Of a stretch of 64,000 nucleotides of DNA, positions 42,812 through 52,441 are shown one piece after another. The notes beneath the pieces are model-generated. The model worked only from the letters and a program-made list of their open reading frames with translations, searched no databases and was not told where the DNA came from. Numbering within the stretch: the stretch's first letter is position 1; the number at the start of each line of letters is the position of its first letter. This DNA is from CAINEC01 sp046052065. Lineage in GTDB: Bacteria; Bacteroidota; Bacteroidia; AKYH767-A; OLB10. Where the stretch lies: the NCBI GenBank assembly GCA_046052065.1, contig JBJOND010000003.1, forward strand, positions 1 through 64,000, in the 5' to 3' direction. Position numbers and translations under genes: made by a program.

Positions 42812-44281
42812 TTAGCGACTATAATTAGGTGCTTCACGAATGATAGATACGTCGTGAGGATGACTTTCTTTAATACCACTAGAGGTGATTTTAATAAACT
42901 GCGCTGATTGCAAATCTTTGATTCCCTTAGCACCGCAATAACCCATCGAAGCTTTTAACCCTCCAACAAGCTGATAAACCTCTTCACCAACTGTTCCTTT
43001 GTAGGGTACACGACCAACAATTCCCTCAGGAACCAGCTTCTTAATATCATCTTCTGCATCCTGAAAATAGCGATCCTTGCTACCTTGTTTCATCGCTTCA
43101 ATGGATCCCATTCCACGATAAACCTTGAACTTTCTTCCCTCGTAAATCATCGTTTCTCCCGGTGATTCTTCTGTTCCCGCTAAAAGAGAACCTACCATAA
43201 CTGTTGATGCACCTGCAGCCAATGCCTTTGGAACATCGCCTGTAAAACGAATTCCTCCATCAGCAATTACGGGTACTCCTGTGTTTTTTAAAGCTGTTGC
43301 TACTTCCAATACAGCCCATAATTGAGGTACGCCAACGCCTGCAATAACACGAGTGGTACATATAGAACCAGGACCAATTCCTACTTTAACGGCATCAGCT
43401 CCTGCCTTAACTAAGGCTCTTGCAGCATCAGCTGTAGCTATATTTCCAACTACGCATTGTAATTCTGGGTAGGTCTTTTTTACTTTCTTCAATGTTTCTA
43501 TTACACCCTTCGAATGTCCATGTGCCGTATCAATTACGATGGCATCAACTCCTGCCTCTTTTAAGGCTTTTACGCGATCAAGTGTATCGGCAGTAACACC
43601 AACAGCAGCGGCAACACGTAATCGTCCAAATTCATCTTTGCATGAGTTTGGTCGCGATTTAAACTTGATAATATCTTTATAAGTAATCAATCCAATTAAC
43701 TTACCCGTTTTATCAACAACGGGTAGTTTTTCAATTTTATGTTCTTGTAAAATCAACTCTGCTTTTTGAAGTGAAGTAACTCCCTTCGCTACAATTAAAT
43801 TTTCTGAAGTCATCACTTGACTTACTCTCTTTTTTGCATCTTTTTCAAAACGCAAATCGCGGTTAGTTAAAATACCAACTAATTTATTTTGCTTGTTGAT
43901 GATAGGAATACCGCCAATTTTATTCTCACGCATTATTTTTAATGCATCGCCAATAGTCGCATTTTCTTCTAAGGTAACAGGATCCTGAATCATTCCACTT
44001 TCACTTCGCTTTACTTTTCGGACTTCGGCCGCCTGTTGTTCAATACTCATGTTTTTATGTAACACGCCAATACCGCCCTCTTGAGCCATTGCAATTGCCA
44101 TTGCAGACTCTGTAACAGTATCCATTGCTGCAGAGATAATTGGAATGTTAATCGGAATTTTACGAGTAAAAAGACTAGTAGTGTTTGTGTCTCTCGGCAT
44201 AATTTCCGAGTAGGCTGGAACTAATAAAACATCGTCGTAGGTGAGGCCTTCGCCAATAAATTTAGGGGTGTTCTTTTTCAT
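42812..44281 (-). CDS. guaB: Inosine-5'-monophosphate dehydrogenase
   Basis: 489 aa from the ATG at 44281. A TTG in frame at 44311 falls inside the promoter -7 box and is rejected. TIM barrel with an inserted CBS pair (about 95-215, IQDPVTLEENATIGDALKIM and VTSLQKAELIL). Catalytic loop GPGSICTTRVIAGVG, flap and FKVYRGMGSIEAMKQG are present. It oxidises IMP to XMP, the committed step to GTP. Confidence 0.96.
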   Translation of the reverse strand: MKKNTPKFIGEGLTYDDVLLVPAYSEIMPRDTNTTSLFTRKIPINIPIISAAMDTVTESAMAIAMAQEGGIGVLHKNMSIEQQAAEVRKVKRSESGMIQDPVTLEENATIGDALKIMRENKIGGIPIINKQNKLVGILTNRDLRFEKDAKKRVSQVMTSENLIVAKGVTSLQKAELILQEHKIEKLPVVDKTGKLIGLITYKDIIKFKSRPNSCKDEFGRLRVAAAVGVTADTLDRVKALKEAGVDAIVIDTAHGHSKGVIETLKKVKKTYPELQCVVGNIATADAARALVKAGADAVKVGIGPGSICTTRVIAGVGVPQLWAVLEVATALKNTGVPVIADGGIRFTGDVPKALAAGASTVMVGSLLAGTEESPGETMIYEGRKFKVYRGMGSIEAMKQGSKDRYFQDAEDDIKKLVPEGIVGRVPYKGTVGEEVYQLVGGLKASMGYCGAKGIKDLQSAQFIKITSSGIKESHPHDVSIIREAPNYSR

Positions 44282-44308
44282 AAAGAATTGAAAGTGTTTA
44301 TTGGCGAG

Positions 44309-44316
44309 CAAAGATA
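44309..44316 (-). promoter_or_regulatory. -7 box of guaB
   Basis: TATCTTTG on the minus strand; leader of about 22 nt to the ATG at 44281. It immediately precedes the giant-gene terminator region, so the two units are separate. Confidence 0.5.
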
Positions 44317-44318
44317 AT

Positions 44319-44349
44319 AAAAAAAGGTCACCTGGGGAGGTGACCTTTT
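44319..44349 (-). terminator. Terminator of the giant T9SS gene
   Basis: Stem AAGGTCACC/GGTGACCTT around a six-base loop, with a long T-run on the minus strand. Confidence 0.9.
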
Positions 44350-44367
44350 ACACGCATTGACCGGAAA

Positions 44368-47300
44368 TTACCGTAACAGTGTTACGGACCCGTTCTTTTC
44401 GATCTCCTGACCGCTCGTTCCGAAAATACGAACGTTGTACACATAAGTGCCTTCAGGAGCGAGCGTTCCATCGAACGTCCCGTCCCAACCCTCTTCAGGG
44501 TTATTGGTCTCGAATACTTTCTGTCCCCATCGATTAAACACGATGAAGAAATAATTTTTAGCATCTACATAAATGAAGCTTGGCTTGAATATCCCATTTT
44601 TTCCACCAGGAGTAAACCCTGAAGGAACATATACTTTAGGTTCTTGTATTAAGCAAATCTCATTCGATGAGCTCGTATCTGTGAATCCATAAATATTTCC
44701 GCCACCTTCATAAGCTTCTACACGGTAACAGAAGCGTCCTGTTGTTTGGAATATAGAAGAGACATCATCAATATAAGCTTGCTGACCAAATGGTAAGATT
44801 GCAGCAGGAACTAGTTGCCATGTATCGTCAATTTTTCTGAATAAGGAATAATTGCTTACACCACCTAACCATTCTTCGTAATCGTTATACTTGAGACTGT
44901 TTGTTAGATTTTTTTCAGCTAAACCGCTAAGTAATATAGTTCTTCCTAGATTACTAATTAATACTTCGTTTCCGCATGAGTCCACAGTAACTATTCTATA
45001 GTAATAACTATACTGATTAGTTCTTGCTGTGAAGTCAGAGAATGTTAAATCAGGTAAACCAGAATAAGTTTGAACTGCTACGGTTGAGAATGGACCTGTT
45101 TTTTCAAAAGCACGCTGTAGTTTATACTTGCTGACATCAGGTTGTTTTAATGTATCCACATAAGCAGTTACAATTACTCTGCGTAAATCGATTACCGTTG
45201 CTTTACGCAAATAACCAAATGTAGGTAACACCAATAAATTAGCAGTATCACTTGCTTGCGTTGATATAGCTGTTTTAGTATTGTCATTTCCAACAACCTG
45301 TATATAGTAATTATAAATAGAACCGTTGGTCAATGTATTATGGCTGTAAGTTATATTCGTTGCAGGTACACTTGCCAACAATGTTATTGGACCTCCATTT
45401 TCACTCACAAACACATTATATCCAGCAACACCTCCAGGCATATTAATAAACGGATTCCATTGTAGGTCGATAGCATACTTACATACATCTAACTTAGCTT
45501 TCAAGAACATCGTATTTTGAGAAAGTCCAATACTACTGCGATTACCACAACTGTCGTAAGCAGCAATGCTGTAAAGCTGCGATCCATTCTGAACAGCAGG
45601 ATCAACGAATGAGAAGCTTGTACTATTGGCACCTGTTACAGCCCCAATTGAATCCCAACTAGCTCCATTGAAGTTATAGATGATATAACCTTCTACATCA
45701 CCTGATGTACTAGGAATCCAACTAATATTAACATTTGTTCCAGTCGGCGTACTTAAACTAACGGTATCCATTACCGAAACATTTGGTTTGGTAATATCTT
45801 TAAATAAATCACCATCAATTGATGAGTTAGAAATACATCCGGATTGATCTCCTGTACTCACATAATAGTTAATGATTGCAGAGCATACATTGATAGTATC
45901 TGACCAATCATAGTCAGGTGCAGTAGTAGTTCCAATTTTAGACCATGTACCTGTAGGATATTCTTTGTAAACATCATAGGTTAAAGTGGCGGTTGCCAAT
46001 TCAGGATCATGTAAAGGATTCCAGCGAATAAATGCAACACCGTTGTTGTTAATCACATTCACTCGAATCGTTCTAAGTGTATCGGTTACAGGTGATGTTT
46101 CACCACCACATGCTGTTTGGGTGGTGATATAGTAGTAAATGCTGTTGTTTTGAGCATTCGCACCAATATGGGTGTAGCTAAGAGTATTGTAATTGTTTAC
46201 TGTTTGAATTTTTGCAAATGGTCCGTTAGGATTTGCAGAGGAGTAAATCTGATAATTTCCAAATCGCATTCCTGTATCAACAGGAGCAATCCATGTTAAA
46301 GTAACATCTCCATTTGGTAAAACAGACGCACATCTTAATTCAGGTGATGTTGGTATTGTATGATCGACAAATGTTTCACCATCATAGTTCGACATAGAAA
46401 TACAAAATGTATCTTCTAAACTTACTCTATAATTTACGGAATCGATACATAATGTTAATGGCTCAGTAAATGTTGTTGCTGTTACATTGCCAGCAACAGT
46501 CCAATTACCACTTCCCGCAGGTTGTTCTCTTTCTACTGTATAAGTATTGCTTGTATTTGGCAATAATGGAGTAGATGGAGCATTCCAATTTAAGTTAGCT
46601 GTTGTAGTATTTGCGCCTGTTACTTTTAGATAAATTGAACTGATTGTATTTCCTAAGGTGCCATTGTCAACCTGTCCAGAACATCCTGACTTTGTTACTA
46701 AGTAATAACTCACCGATCCATTGTAGCCATTCGCTGTATTATCGGTGTAAGTTACAGCAGAATTATTTTGAACAGAGTCAATCAAAGTGAATCCAGTACC
46801 TGTATTTCTGTAGATATTAAATTGATTGAAATTAACCCAAGATCCTGATAAAACCCCTTTCCATGTCAACTGTATTTGGCCGCCCGGAGAAATCACACTT
46901 GCGCAATGTAATTCTGGGTTGCCAATAATATTTCCTATGTAAGTAAATAAGTTCGTGTCAATATTTGATGTCGATATACAGCCACTATTATCAGCTATTT
47001 TAATCTGATAATGTATAGTTGTGTCGCAATTGTTGATTGGCTGACTATAAACTAACCTATTGGTATCACCATAAAGCTGTAAGTTGCCAGTGGTATTGTA
47101 AGATGACCACACATCATATTGACCTGTAGTTGTTGTACCAGGAATTGGATTCGCTAATGCCGTCCAATTTAAATTAGCAGTTCCTAATGCAGGAGTTGTA
47201 GATAGATAAATTGAACTTAATGTTTGTGAATTTGATGCGCTGTTAATCTGTCCACTACAGCCAGATTGCGTAAGCATGTAGTAGCTATACGATTGGTTAT

Positions 47301-50300
47301 TTCCATTTGCAGTAGCATCTAAATAGGTTGTAGCAGCAAAGTTGGATACAGAATCTAATTTCGTAAATCCAGCCCCGTTATCTCTCCATATTTCAAACTC
47401 ATTGAAGTTGATACTTGAACCAGTAGGAGGGATAAAACTAAGTTGTATTTGTCCATTAGATTGAACGCTAACACAACGTAAGTCAGGATTGTTAATCACA
47501 TTACCTAAGTAAGTGTATAAGTTAGCATCAATATTAGATGTTGATATACAACCACTATTGTCCGCAAGTTTAATTTGATGACTAAGAGTTGTATCGCAAT
47601 TGTTAATTGGCTGACTATAGACTAATCTATTGGTATCTCCATAAAACTGCAAGTTTCCTGTAGCATTATAAGATGACCAAATATCATACTGTCCTGTCGT
47701 TGAAGTTGCAGGAATCGGATTTGCTAATGCTGTCCAACTTAGGTTCGCTGTCCCTAATGCCGGTGTGGCTGTTAAGTAAATTGAACTTAATGTTTGTGAA
47801 TTTGATGCGCTGTTAATCTGTCCACTACAACCAGATTGCGTAAGCATGTAATAGCTATACGATTGGTTGTTTCCATTTGCAGTAGCATCTAGATATGTAG
47901 TAGCAGCAAAGTTGGATACAGAATCTAATTTCGTAAATCCAGCACCGTTATCTCTCCAAATTTCAAACTCATTGAAGTTGATGCTTGAACCAGTAGGAGG
48001 GATAAAACTTAATTGTATTTGCCCATTAGGTTGAACGCTAACACATCGTAAGTCAGGATTGTTAATTACATTACCTAAGTAAGTATATAGGTTAGCATCT
48101 ATATTAGATGTTGAAATACAACCGCTGTTATCTGCTAATTTAATTTGATGACTAAGTGTTGTGTCGCAATTTACTATTGGCTGACTATAAACTAATCTAT
48201 TGGTATCTCCATAAAACTGTAAGTTTCCTGTAGCATTATAAGATGACCAAACATCATATTGCCCTGTCGTTGAAGTTGCAGGAATCGGATTCGCTAATGC
48301 TGTCCAGCTTAGGTTCGCTGTTCCTAATGCAGGCGTAGCTGTTAAGTAAATTGAACTTAATGTTTGCGAATTTGATGTACTGTTAATCTGTCCACTACAA
48401 CCAGATTGCGTAAGCATGTAATAGCTATACGATTGGTTATTTCCATTTGCAGAAGCATCTAAATAGGTAGTAGCTGCAAAGTTGGATACAGAATCTAATT
48501 TCGTAAATCCAGCACCGTTATCTCTCCATATTTCAAATTCATTAAAATTGGTATTAGAACCAGCAGGAGGAATAAAGCTTAATTGTATTTGTCCATTTGA
48601 TTGAACGCTAACGCATCGTAAGTCAGGGTTTGCTATGATATTTCCTATATAAGTATATAAGTTAGTATCTATATTGGATGTAGATATGCAACCACTGTTG
48701 TCGGCTAATTTAATTTGATGACGGAGTGTTGTATCGCAATTGTTGATTGGCTGACTATAAACTAATCTATTGGTATCTCCATAAAACTGTAAGTTTCCTG
48801 TAGCATTGTAAGATGACCATACATCATATTGTCCTGTAGTTGACGATGCAGGAATTGGATTCGCTAATGCTGTCCAACTTAAGTTCGATGTTCCTAATGC
48901 CGGTGTGGCTGTTAAGTAAATTGAGCTTAATGTTTGAGAATTTGATGTGCTGTTGACCTGTCCCGTACAACCAGATTGTGATAATAAATAATAGCTGTAA
49001 GATTGACTATTACCATTTGCCGTAATATCCAAATAAGTGGTAGAAGCAAAGTTCGATACAGAATCTAATTTCGTAAATCCAGTTCCGTTATCTCTCCATA
49101 TTTCAAACTCATTAAAATTAGCACTTGATCCAGCTGGAGGAATAAAGCTTAATTGTATTTGTCCATTTGCTTGAACACTAACACAACGCAAGTCAGGGTT
49201 TACAACTACATTTCCTAAATAGGTGAAAACACCATTTGCAGCCGACGATACAGATGTACATGGTGCATTGTCAGCAATTTCAATGGTATACTCGTAAGGT
49301 ACGTTACATGTTGTGATATTATCGATGTAGTTAAGGTTACTGGTTGTTCCAATTTGAGCATAAGCCCCAACTCCAGTTGTTCTTCTTTTAACGATATAAG
49401 TTCCGCTTGATGATGCTAACAATGGATTGCTCATCGCATTCCAGTTCAATGTTGCACTTCCAAGAGTTGCGTTGCTAACGGATAAATAAATGGAGGCTAA
49501 TGTATCTCCTGTACTTCCGTTATCTGCTAAACCAGAACATCCCGAAAGGGTTTTCAAATAGTAATATTTAGAACCTACATTAGCATTAGCACCAACATGT
49601 AACCATGAAGTAGTTGCATAACTGTTTACAGTTCCAACTAGCGTATATGGTCCAGCTAAAGCAGCTGCAGAATAGATTTGATATTTCGAGAAGAAATTAT
49701 CTGGGTCAGATGGTGCTACCCATGTCAGCTGTACATCACCGTTAAGTTGTACTGCTAAACATCGAAGTGAAGGATTATCAAGAATATCACCTACCGATGT
49801 AAATTGGTTAGCAGAATCTGAGGAGGTAGATATGCATCCTGATGCATCTGCAATTTCCACTTTGTATTGAATGGTGGTATCACATAGGGTTATTGTATCT
49901 CTGAAAGTAAGCGCCGCGGTTGTACCTCGTAATACCCAAGGCAAGCTAGGCACCACTCTTCTGTATACTTTATATTGTCCACTACTTGTAGCAGGTAACG
50001 GAACTCGAAGTGCGTTCCACGATAAATCAGCAAAGCCGACAGTTGCATTGTTCAAGATTAACTTAATTGATGATAAACTATCTGATGTAGTAGGTGAGTC
50101 GAACGTAGTAGTAACATCGCATCCAGCTTTAGTTCTTATGTAATAAAAATGTGGCTGTGCATTTCCTTGCGCACCTACGTGGGTAAAGGTGTTTGCACCG
50201 TAATTGGTAACGGTTCCTATTTGAGTATAAGGACCTGCTTTGGCAAGTGAATGATAAATTTTATACTCCGCAAATGCTCCTGCAGTATCGAGTGTTCCAA

Positions 50301-52365
50301 TCCAGCTTAATTGGATATCTTCATTTGGTAAAACACTAACGCATCGCAATGATGGCGGAGTGATGGTTGGAGCAGCAGCTGTTAGTCGAGCACCATTAAT
50401 GTTAGATCTGGAGTCACAACCTCTTAGATCATTACGAAGTCTGATGTAATAGTTAATGGAATCGTTACAAACAGATACGGGGTCTAAATAGGTTGTATTT
50501 GAAGTTGAATCAATCAAATTGAAAACTCCTGAACCGGCAGGCTGCTCTTTGTAAACGTAGTATCTCGGACGTGATCCAACTGGATTTGTTGGGGTTCGCA
50601 ATGGATTCCATGATAAACTCGCATTGGTTCCAACCTGTGAGACCTGAAGATACATAGTTGATAATGTATCTGTTTGTGGTCTTGCTAATAAATCACAACC
50701 TGATTTGGTTTCTAAAAAATACCTTACTGAACCAGTATTTGCATTAACGTTGTTATCTGTCCAAGTTAAAGTGGTGGCAACGTCAATACTATCAACTAAT
50801 GCAAACGGACCAGCTCCAATTGCGCGATAGATAAAATGTTTTCTGAAATATTTTAGAGTGTCTTGAACTCCTGTATCAGGTGGTATATCCCATGAGAGCG
50901 TAACTTTTCCACTGGGTTGGACATCGGCGCAATAGAGGGTCGATGCTTTCATTTCTGGTGGTGCGACAACAACTATGGAAAGCGTAAAGAAGTTTACAGC
51001 TGGTGAAGGGCAGAAGCTGTCAAACGCTTTTACAACGAAATTGTAGGTGTTCGAAAGCCGGACGCAGCCAACGGTTTTTGCAAGGTGATTACAATCCGTT
51101 ATCCAATTAAAATTGATGGAATTATTAAAGAGTCCAAAACCTGTAGGTACCGTCGTTCCTACACCCGCAACGTTAGTCAAATAGGCGCATGGTGGAAACG
51201 GACATCTACCAGTATTAGCAGCTTCAGAAGTATCGAGCTGAATTCCGGTTACATCAAACGAAACACTTTGAGGCAAGGAAGCGGCAGTACCGCCAACGAA
51301 TTCAAAATCGGTAGCTTGTATTGTCGTGAAGACTGTATCACCAGCATAGACTGTATCAACATATTGGTTAACTCCTCCCTGTTGGAATCCGTAAGTGAAA
51401 ATAATGGTTGTATCGACATCAGGAGGGGTATTCAATCCTGTTGTACCACCACTATAGGCAACGGTTCTGTTACCTATGAGTGTGATTTGAATTTCACGAA
51501 AAACTTCTGCGATTTTAATTCCACATCTAAAGGCTGATACTTTAGTTACAGTTACAAAAGATCCTGTATTAAATGATAAGAAAGATACGATTCCAGAGTT
51601 CGGGTCCAATATCGCAGCTTGGTTATTTGCATTTTGAGGAGGAGTAGGGCTAGGCAAGGGATTAGTAAAAGAATATCCAGCTGCATAGGGATAGTTGGTC
51701 CCGGGGTAAGTTGTCCCATCTAAAGGGCGACCCCATTCATAGTATAAAGAATCTCCTTCTTCGTCAACCGCATTCGCAGAATAGGTGGTTATATTACCAA
51801 TCATCGTTGCAAGTTGAGGACGCTCAGCAAAACGTGGCGATGAATCATAGCAAGGATTTGTATTCGTAGCATTGTAAGGAAACATGGTAGCTCTTAAAAT
51901 AAAGTTCCCACCACCACTAGCTCCTAAATTCGTAATACCCGTATTACGACAACAATCCCAGTAAAAAAAATTCCAGCCTGTTGCAGGAGGTACACCGGTG
52001 ATTGTTATCCAACCAGATTCGTAAATACATTCTAAAACGGCGTTAAGCTGGCCTCCTGGTGTAGCACAAGTTGGACAAGGTATAGTTTGACCTGGAGTGC
52101 CTACAGGAGATAAATCCAAGGTCGAAACTTGAGGACAGTTAATTCCGCCACCCAAACCAGGTGCGTTAGATTGTAAGTTAACAGTTGTCGGTGCAGGAAT
52201 TCCGTTACAGTCTCTGTAGAGTTTTACAGTAAATTTAAATCTCCCAGCGTTTGGTCCTGATTTTTTACAGACCCATGTAACCTCACCCCCCATTAAGTGA
52301 GATCCAAATGAGTCAACTACACCAATGCATAGCAGGAGTAGGATAATACTCAGTAATTTCTTCAT
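44368..52365 (-). CDS. Giant T9SS type B (gliding motility-associated) repeat protein
   Basis: 2665 aa. Signal peptide (KKLLSIILLLLCIGVVDSFG), then an N-terminal domain beginning SHLMGGEVTWVCKKSG, found on many large Bacteroidota surface proteins. The body is a series of about nine units of two fibronectin type III-like domains each (about 190 aa per unit), marked by LRCVSV at the start and by paired cysteines (SGC...). Four central units are nearly identical. The C-terminus (VYVPSGFTPGGKNGIFKPSF, FNRWGQKVFETNNPEEGWDGT, APEGTYVYNV) is a T9SS type B sorting domain. Probably an adhesin or surface filament secreted by T9SS. Single-gene unit with its own promoter and terminator. Confidence 0.92.
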   Translation of the reverse strand: MKKLLSIILLLLCIGVVDSFGSHLMGGEVTWVCKKSGPNAGRFKFTVKLYRDCNGIPAPTTVNLQSNAPGLGGGINCPQVSTLDLSPVGTPGQTIPCPTCATPGGQLNAVLECIYESGWITITGVPPATGWNFFYWDCCRNTGITNLGASGGGNFILRATMFPYNATNTNPCYDSSPRFAERPQLATMIGNITTYSANAVDEEGDSLYYEWGRPLDGTTYPGTNYPYAAGYSFTNPLPSPTPPQNANNQAAILDPNSGIVSFLSFNTGSFVTVTKVSAFRCGIKIAEVFREIQITLIGNRTVAYSGGTTGLNTPPDVDTTIIFTYGFQQGGVNQYVDTVYAGDTVFTTIQATDFEFVGGTAASLPQSVSFDVTGIQLDTSEAANTGRCPFPPCAYLTNVAGVGTTVPTGFGLFNNSINFNWITDCNHLAKTVGCVRLSNTYNFVVKAFDSFCPSPAVNFFTLSIVVVAPPEMKASTLYCADVQPSGKVTLSWDIPPDTGVQDTLKYFRKHFIYRAIGAGPFALVDSIDVATTLTWTDNNVNANTGSVRYFLETKSGCDLLARPQTDTLSTMYLQVSQVGTNASLSWNPLRTPTNPVGSRPRYYVYKEQPAGSGVFNLIDSTSNTTYLDPVSVCNDSINYYIRLRNDLRGCDSRSNINGARLTAAAPTITPPSLRCVSVLPNEDIQLSWIGTLDTAGAFAEYKIYHSLAKAGPYTQIGTVTNYGANTFTHVGAQGNAQPHFYYIRTKAGCDVTTTFDSPTTSDSLSSIKLILNNATVGFADLSWNALRVPLPATSSGQYKVYRRVVPSLPWVLRGTTAALTFRDTITLCDTTIQYKVEIADASGCISTSSDSANQFTSVGDILDNPSLRCLAVQLNGDVQLTWVAPSDPDNFFSKYQIYSAAALAGPYTLVGTVNSYATTSWLHVGANANVGSKYYYLKTLSGCSGLADNGSTGDTLASIYLSVSNATLGSATLNWNAMSNPLLASSSGTYIVKRRTTGVGAYAQIGTTSNLNYIDNITTCNVPYEYTIEIADNAPCTSVSSAANGVFTYLGNVVVNPDLRCVSVQANGQIQLSFIPPAGSSANFNEFEIWRDNGTGFTKLDSVSNFASTTYLDITANGNSQSYSYYLLSQSGCTGQVNSTSNSQTLSSIYLTATPALGTSNLSWTALANPIPASSTTGQYDVWSSYNATGNLQFYGDTNRLVYSQPINNCDTTLRHQIKLADNSGCISTSNIDTNLYTYIGNIIANPDLRCVSVQSNGQIQLSFIPPAGSNTNFNEFEIWRDNGAGFTKLDSVSNFAATTYLDASANGNNQSYSYYMLTQSGCSGQINSTSNSQTLSSIYLTATPALGTANLSWTALANPIPATSTTGQYDVWSSYNATGNLQFYGDTNRLVYSQPIVNCDTTLSHQIKLADNSGCISTSNIDANLYTYLGNVINNPDLRCVSVQPNGQIQLSFIPPTGSSINFNEFEIWRDNGAGFTKLDSVSNFAATTYLDATANGNNQSYSYYMLTQSGCSGQINSASNSQTLSSIYLTATPALGTANLSWTALANPIPATSTTGQYDIWSSYNATGNLQFYGDTNRLVYSQPINNCDTTLSHQIKLADNSGCISTSNIDANLYTYLGNVINNPDLRCVSVQSNGQIQLSFIPPTGSSINFNEFEIWRDNGAGFTKLDSVSNFAATTYLDATANGNNQSYSYYMLTQSGCSGQINSASNSQTLSSIYLSTTPALGTANLNWTALANPIPGTTTTGQYDVWSSYNTTGNLQLYGDTNRLVYSQPINNCDTTIHYQIKIADNSGCISTSNIDTNLFTYIGNIIGNPELHCASVISPGGQIQLTWKGVLSGSWVNFNQFNIYRNTGTGFTLIDSVQNNSAVTYTDNTANGYNGSVSYYLVTKSGCSGQVDNGTLGNTISSIYLKVTGANTTTANLNWNAPSTPLLPNTSNTYTVEREQPAGSGNWTVAGNVTATTFTEPLTLCIDSVNYRVSLEDTFCISMSNYDGETFVDHTIPTSPELRCASVLPNGDVTLTWIAPVDTGMRFGNYQIYSSANPNGPFAKIQTVNNYNTLSYTHIGANAQNNSIYYYITTQTACGGETSPVTDTLRTIRVNVINNNGVAFIRWNPLHDPELATATLTYDVYKEYPTGTWSKIGTTTAPDYDWSDTINVCSAIINYYVSTGDQSGCISNSSIDGDLFKDITKPNVSVMDTVSLSTPTGTNVNISWIPSTSGDVEGYIIYNFNGASWDSIGAVTGANSTSFSFVDPAVQNGSQLYSIAAYDSCGNRSSIGLSQNTMFLKAKLDVCKYAIDLQWNPFINMPGGVAGYNVFVSENGGPITLLASVPATNITYSHNTLTNGSIYNYYIQVVGNDNTKTAISTQASDTANLLVLPTFGYLRKATVIDLRRVIVTAYVDTLKQPDVSKYKLQRAFEKTGPFSTVAVQTYSGLPDLTFSDFTARTNQYSYYYRIVTVDSCGNEVLISNLGRTILLSGLAEKNLTNSLKYNDYEEWLGGVSNYSLFRKIDDTWQLVPAAILPFGQQAYIDDVSSIFQTTGRFCYRVEAYEGGGNIYGFTDTSSSNEICLIQEPKVYVPSGFTPGGKNGIFKPSFIYVDAKNYFFIVFNRWGQKVFETNNPEEGWDGTFDGTLAPEGTYVYNVRIFGTSGQEIEKNGSVTLLR
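46921..49200 (-). repeat. Four in-phase 570-bp tandem repeats inside the giant gene
   Basis: Unit boundaries at 49200, 48630, 48060 and 47490 and the end at 46921 are exactly 570 bp (190 codons) apart. Corresponding landmarks (for example the ACTAATCTATTGGTATCTCC tract at 47621, 48191 and 48761, or its close variant at 47051) keep the same spacing. Each unit encodes two FN3-like domains. The copies differ by scattered, mostly synonymous changes, and flanking units in the gene are clearly more diverged, so the central four arose by recent duplication or are homogenised by recombination. Confidence 0.92.
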
Positions 52366-52405
52366 AGTAATTTGGTACTATTAATTTTGGTCAATTGCGT
52401 GTAGC

Positions 52406-52437
52406 CAAATTTACGAAACGAAGAATTAAAAAACAAA
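52406..52437 (-). promoter_or_regulatory. Promoter of the giant T9SS gene
   Basis: TTTG (52434-52437) and TAAATTTG (52406-52413) on the minus strand with a 20-nt spacer fit the consensus exactly. The leader is about 35 nt. Confidence 0.65.
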
Positions 52438-52441
52438 TGAA

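Noticed and set aside
46921..49200. Mobile element or assembly artefact as the source of the 570-bp repeats
   Set aside because: Repeats keep reading frame and domain phase and differ by scattered changes, with no terminal inverted repeats or transposase; an assembly collapse cannot be fully excluded.
51085..51537. 150-aa plus-strand frame opposite the giant T9SS gene
   Set aside because: Antisense of a clear coding region, with no recognisable family, RBS or promoter; a shadow frame.
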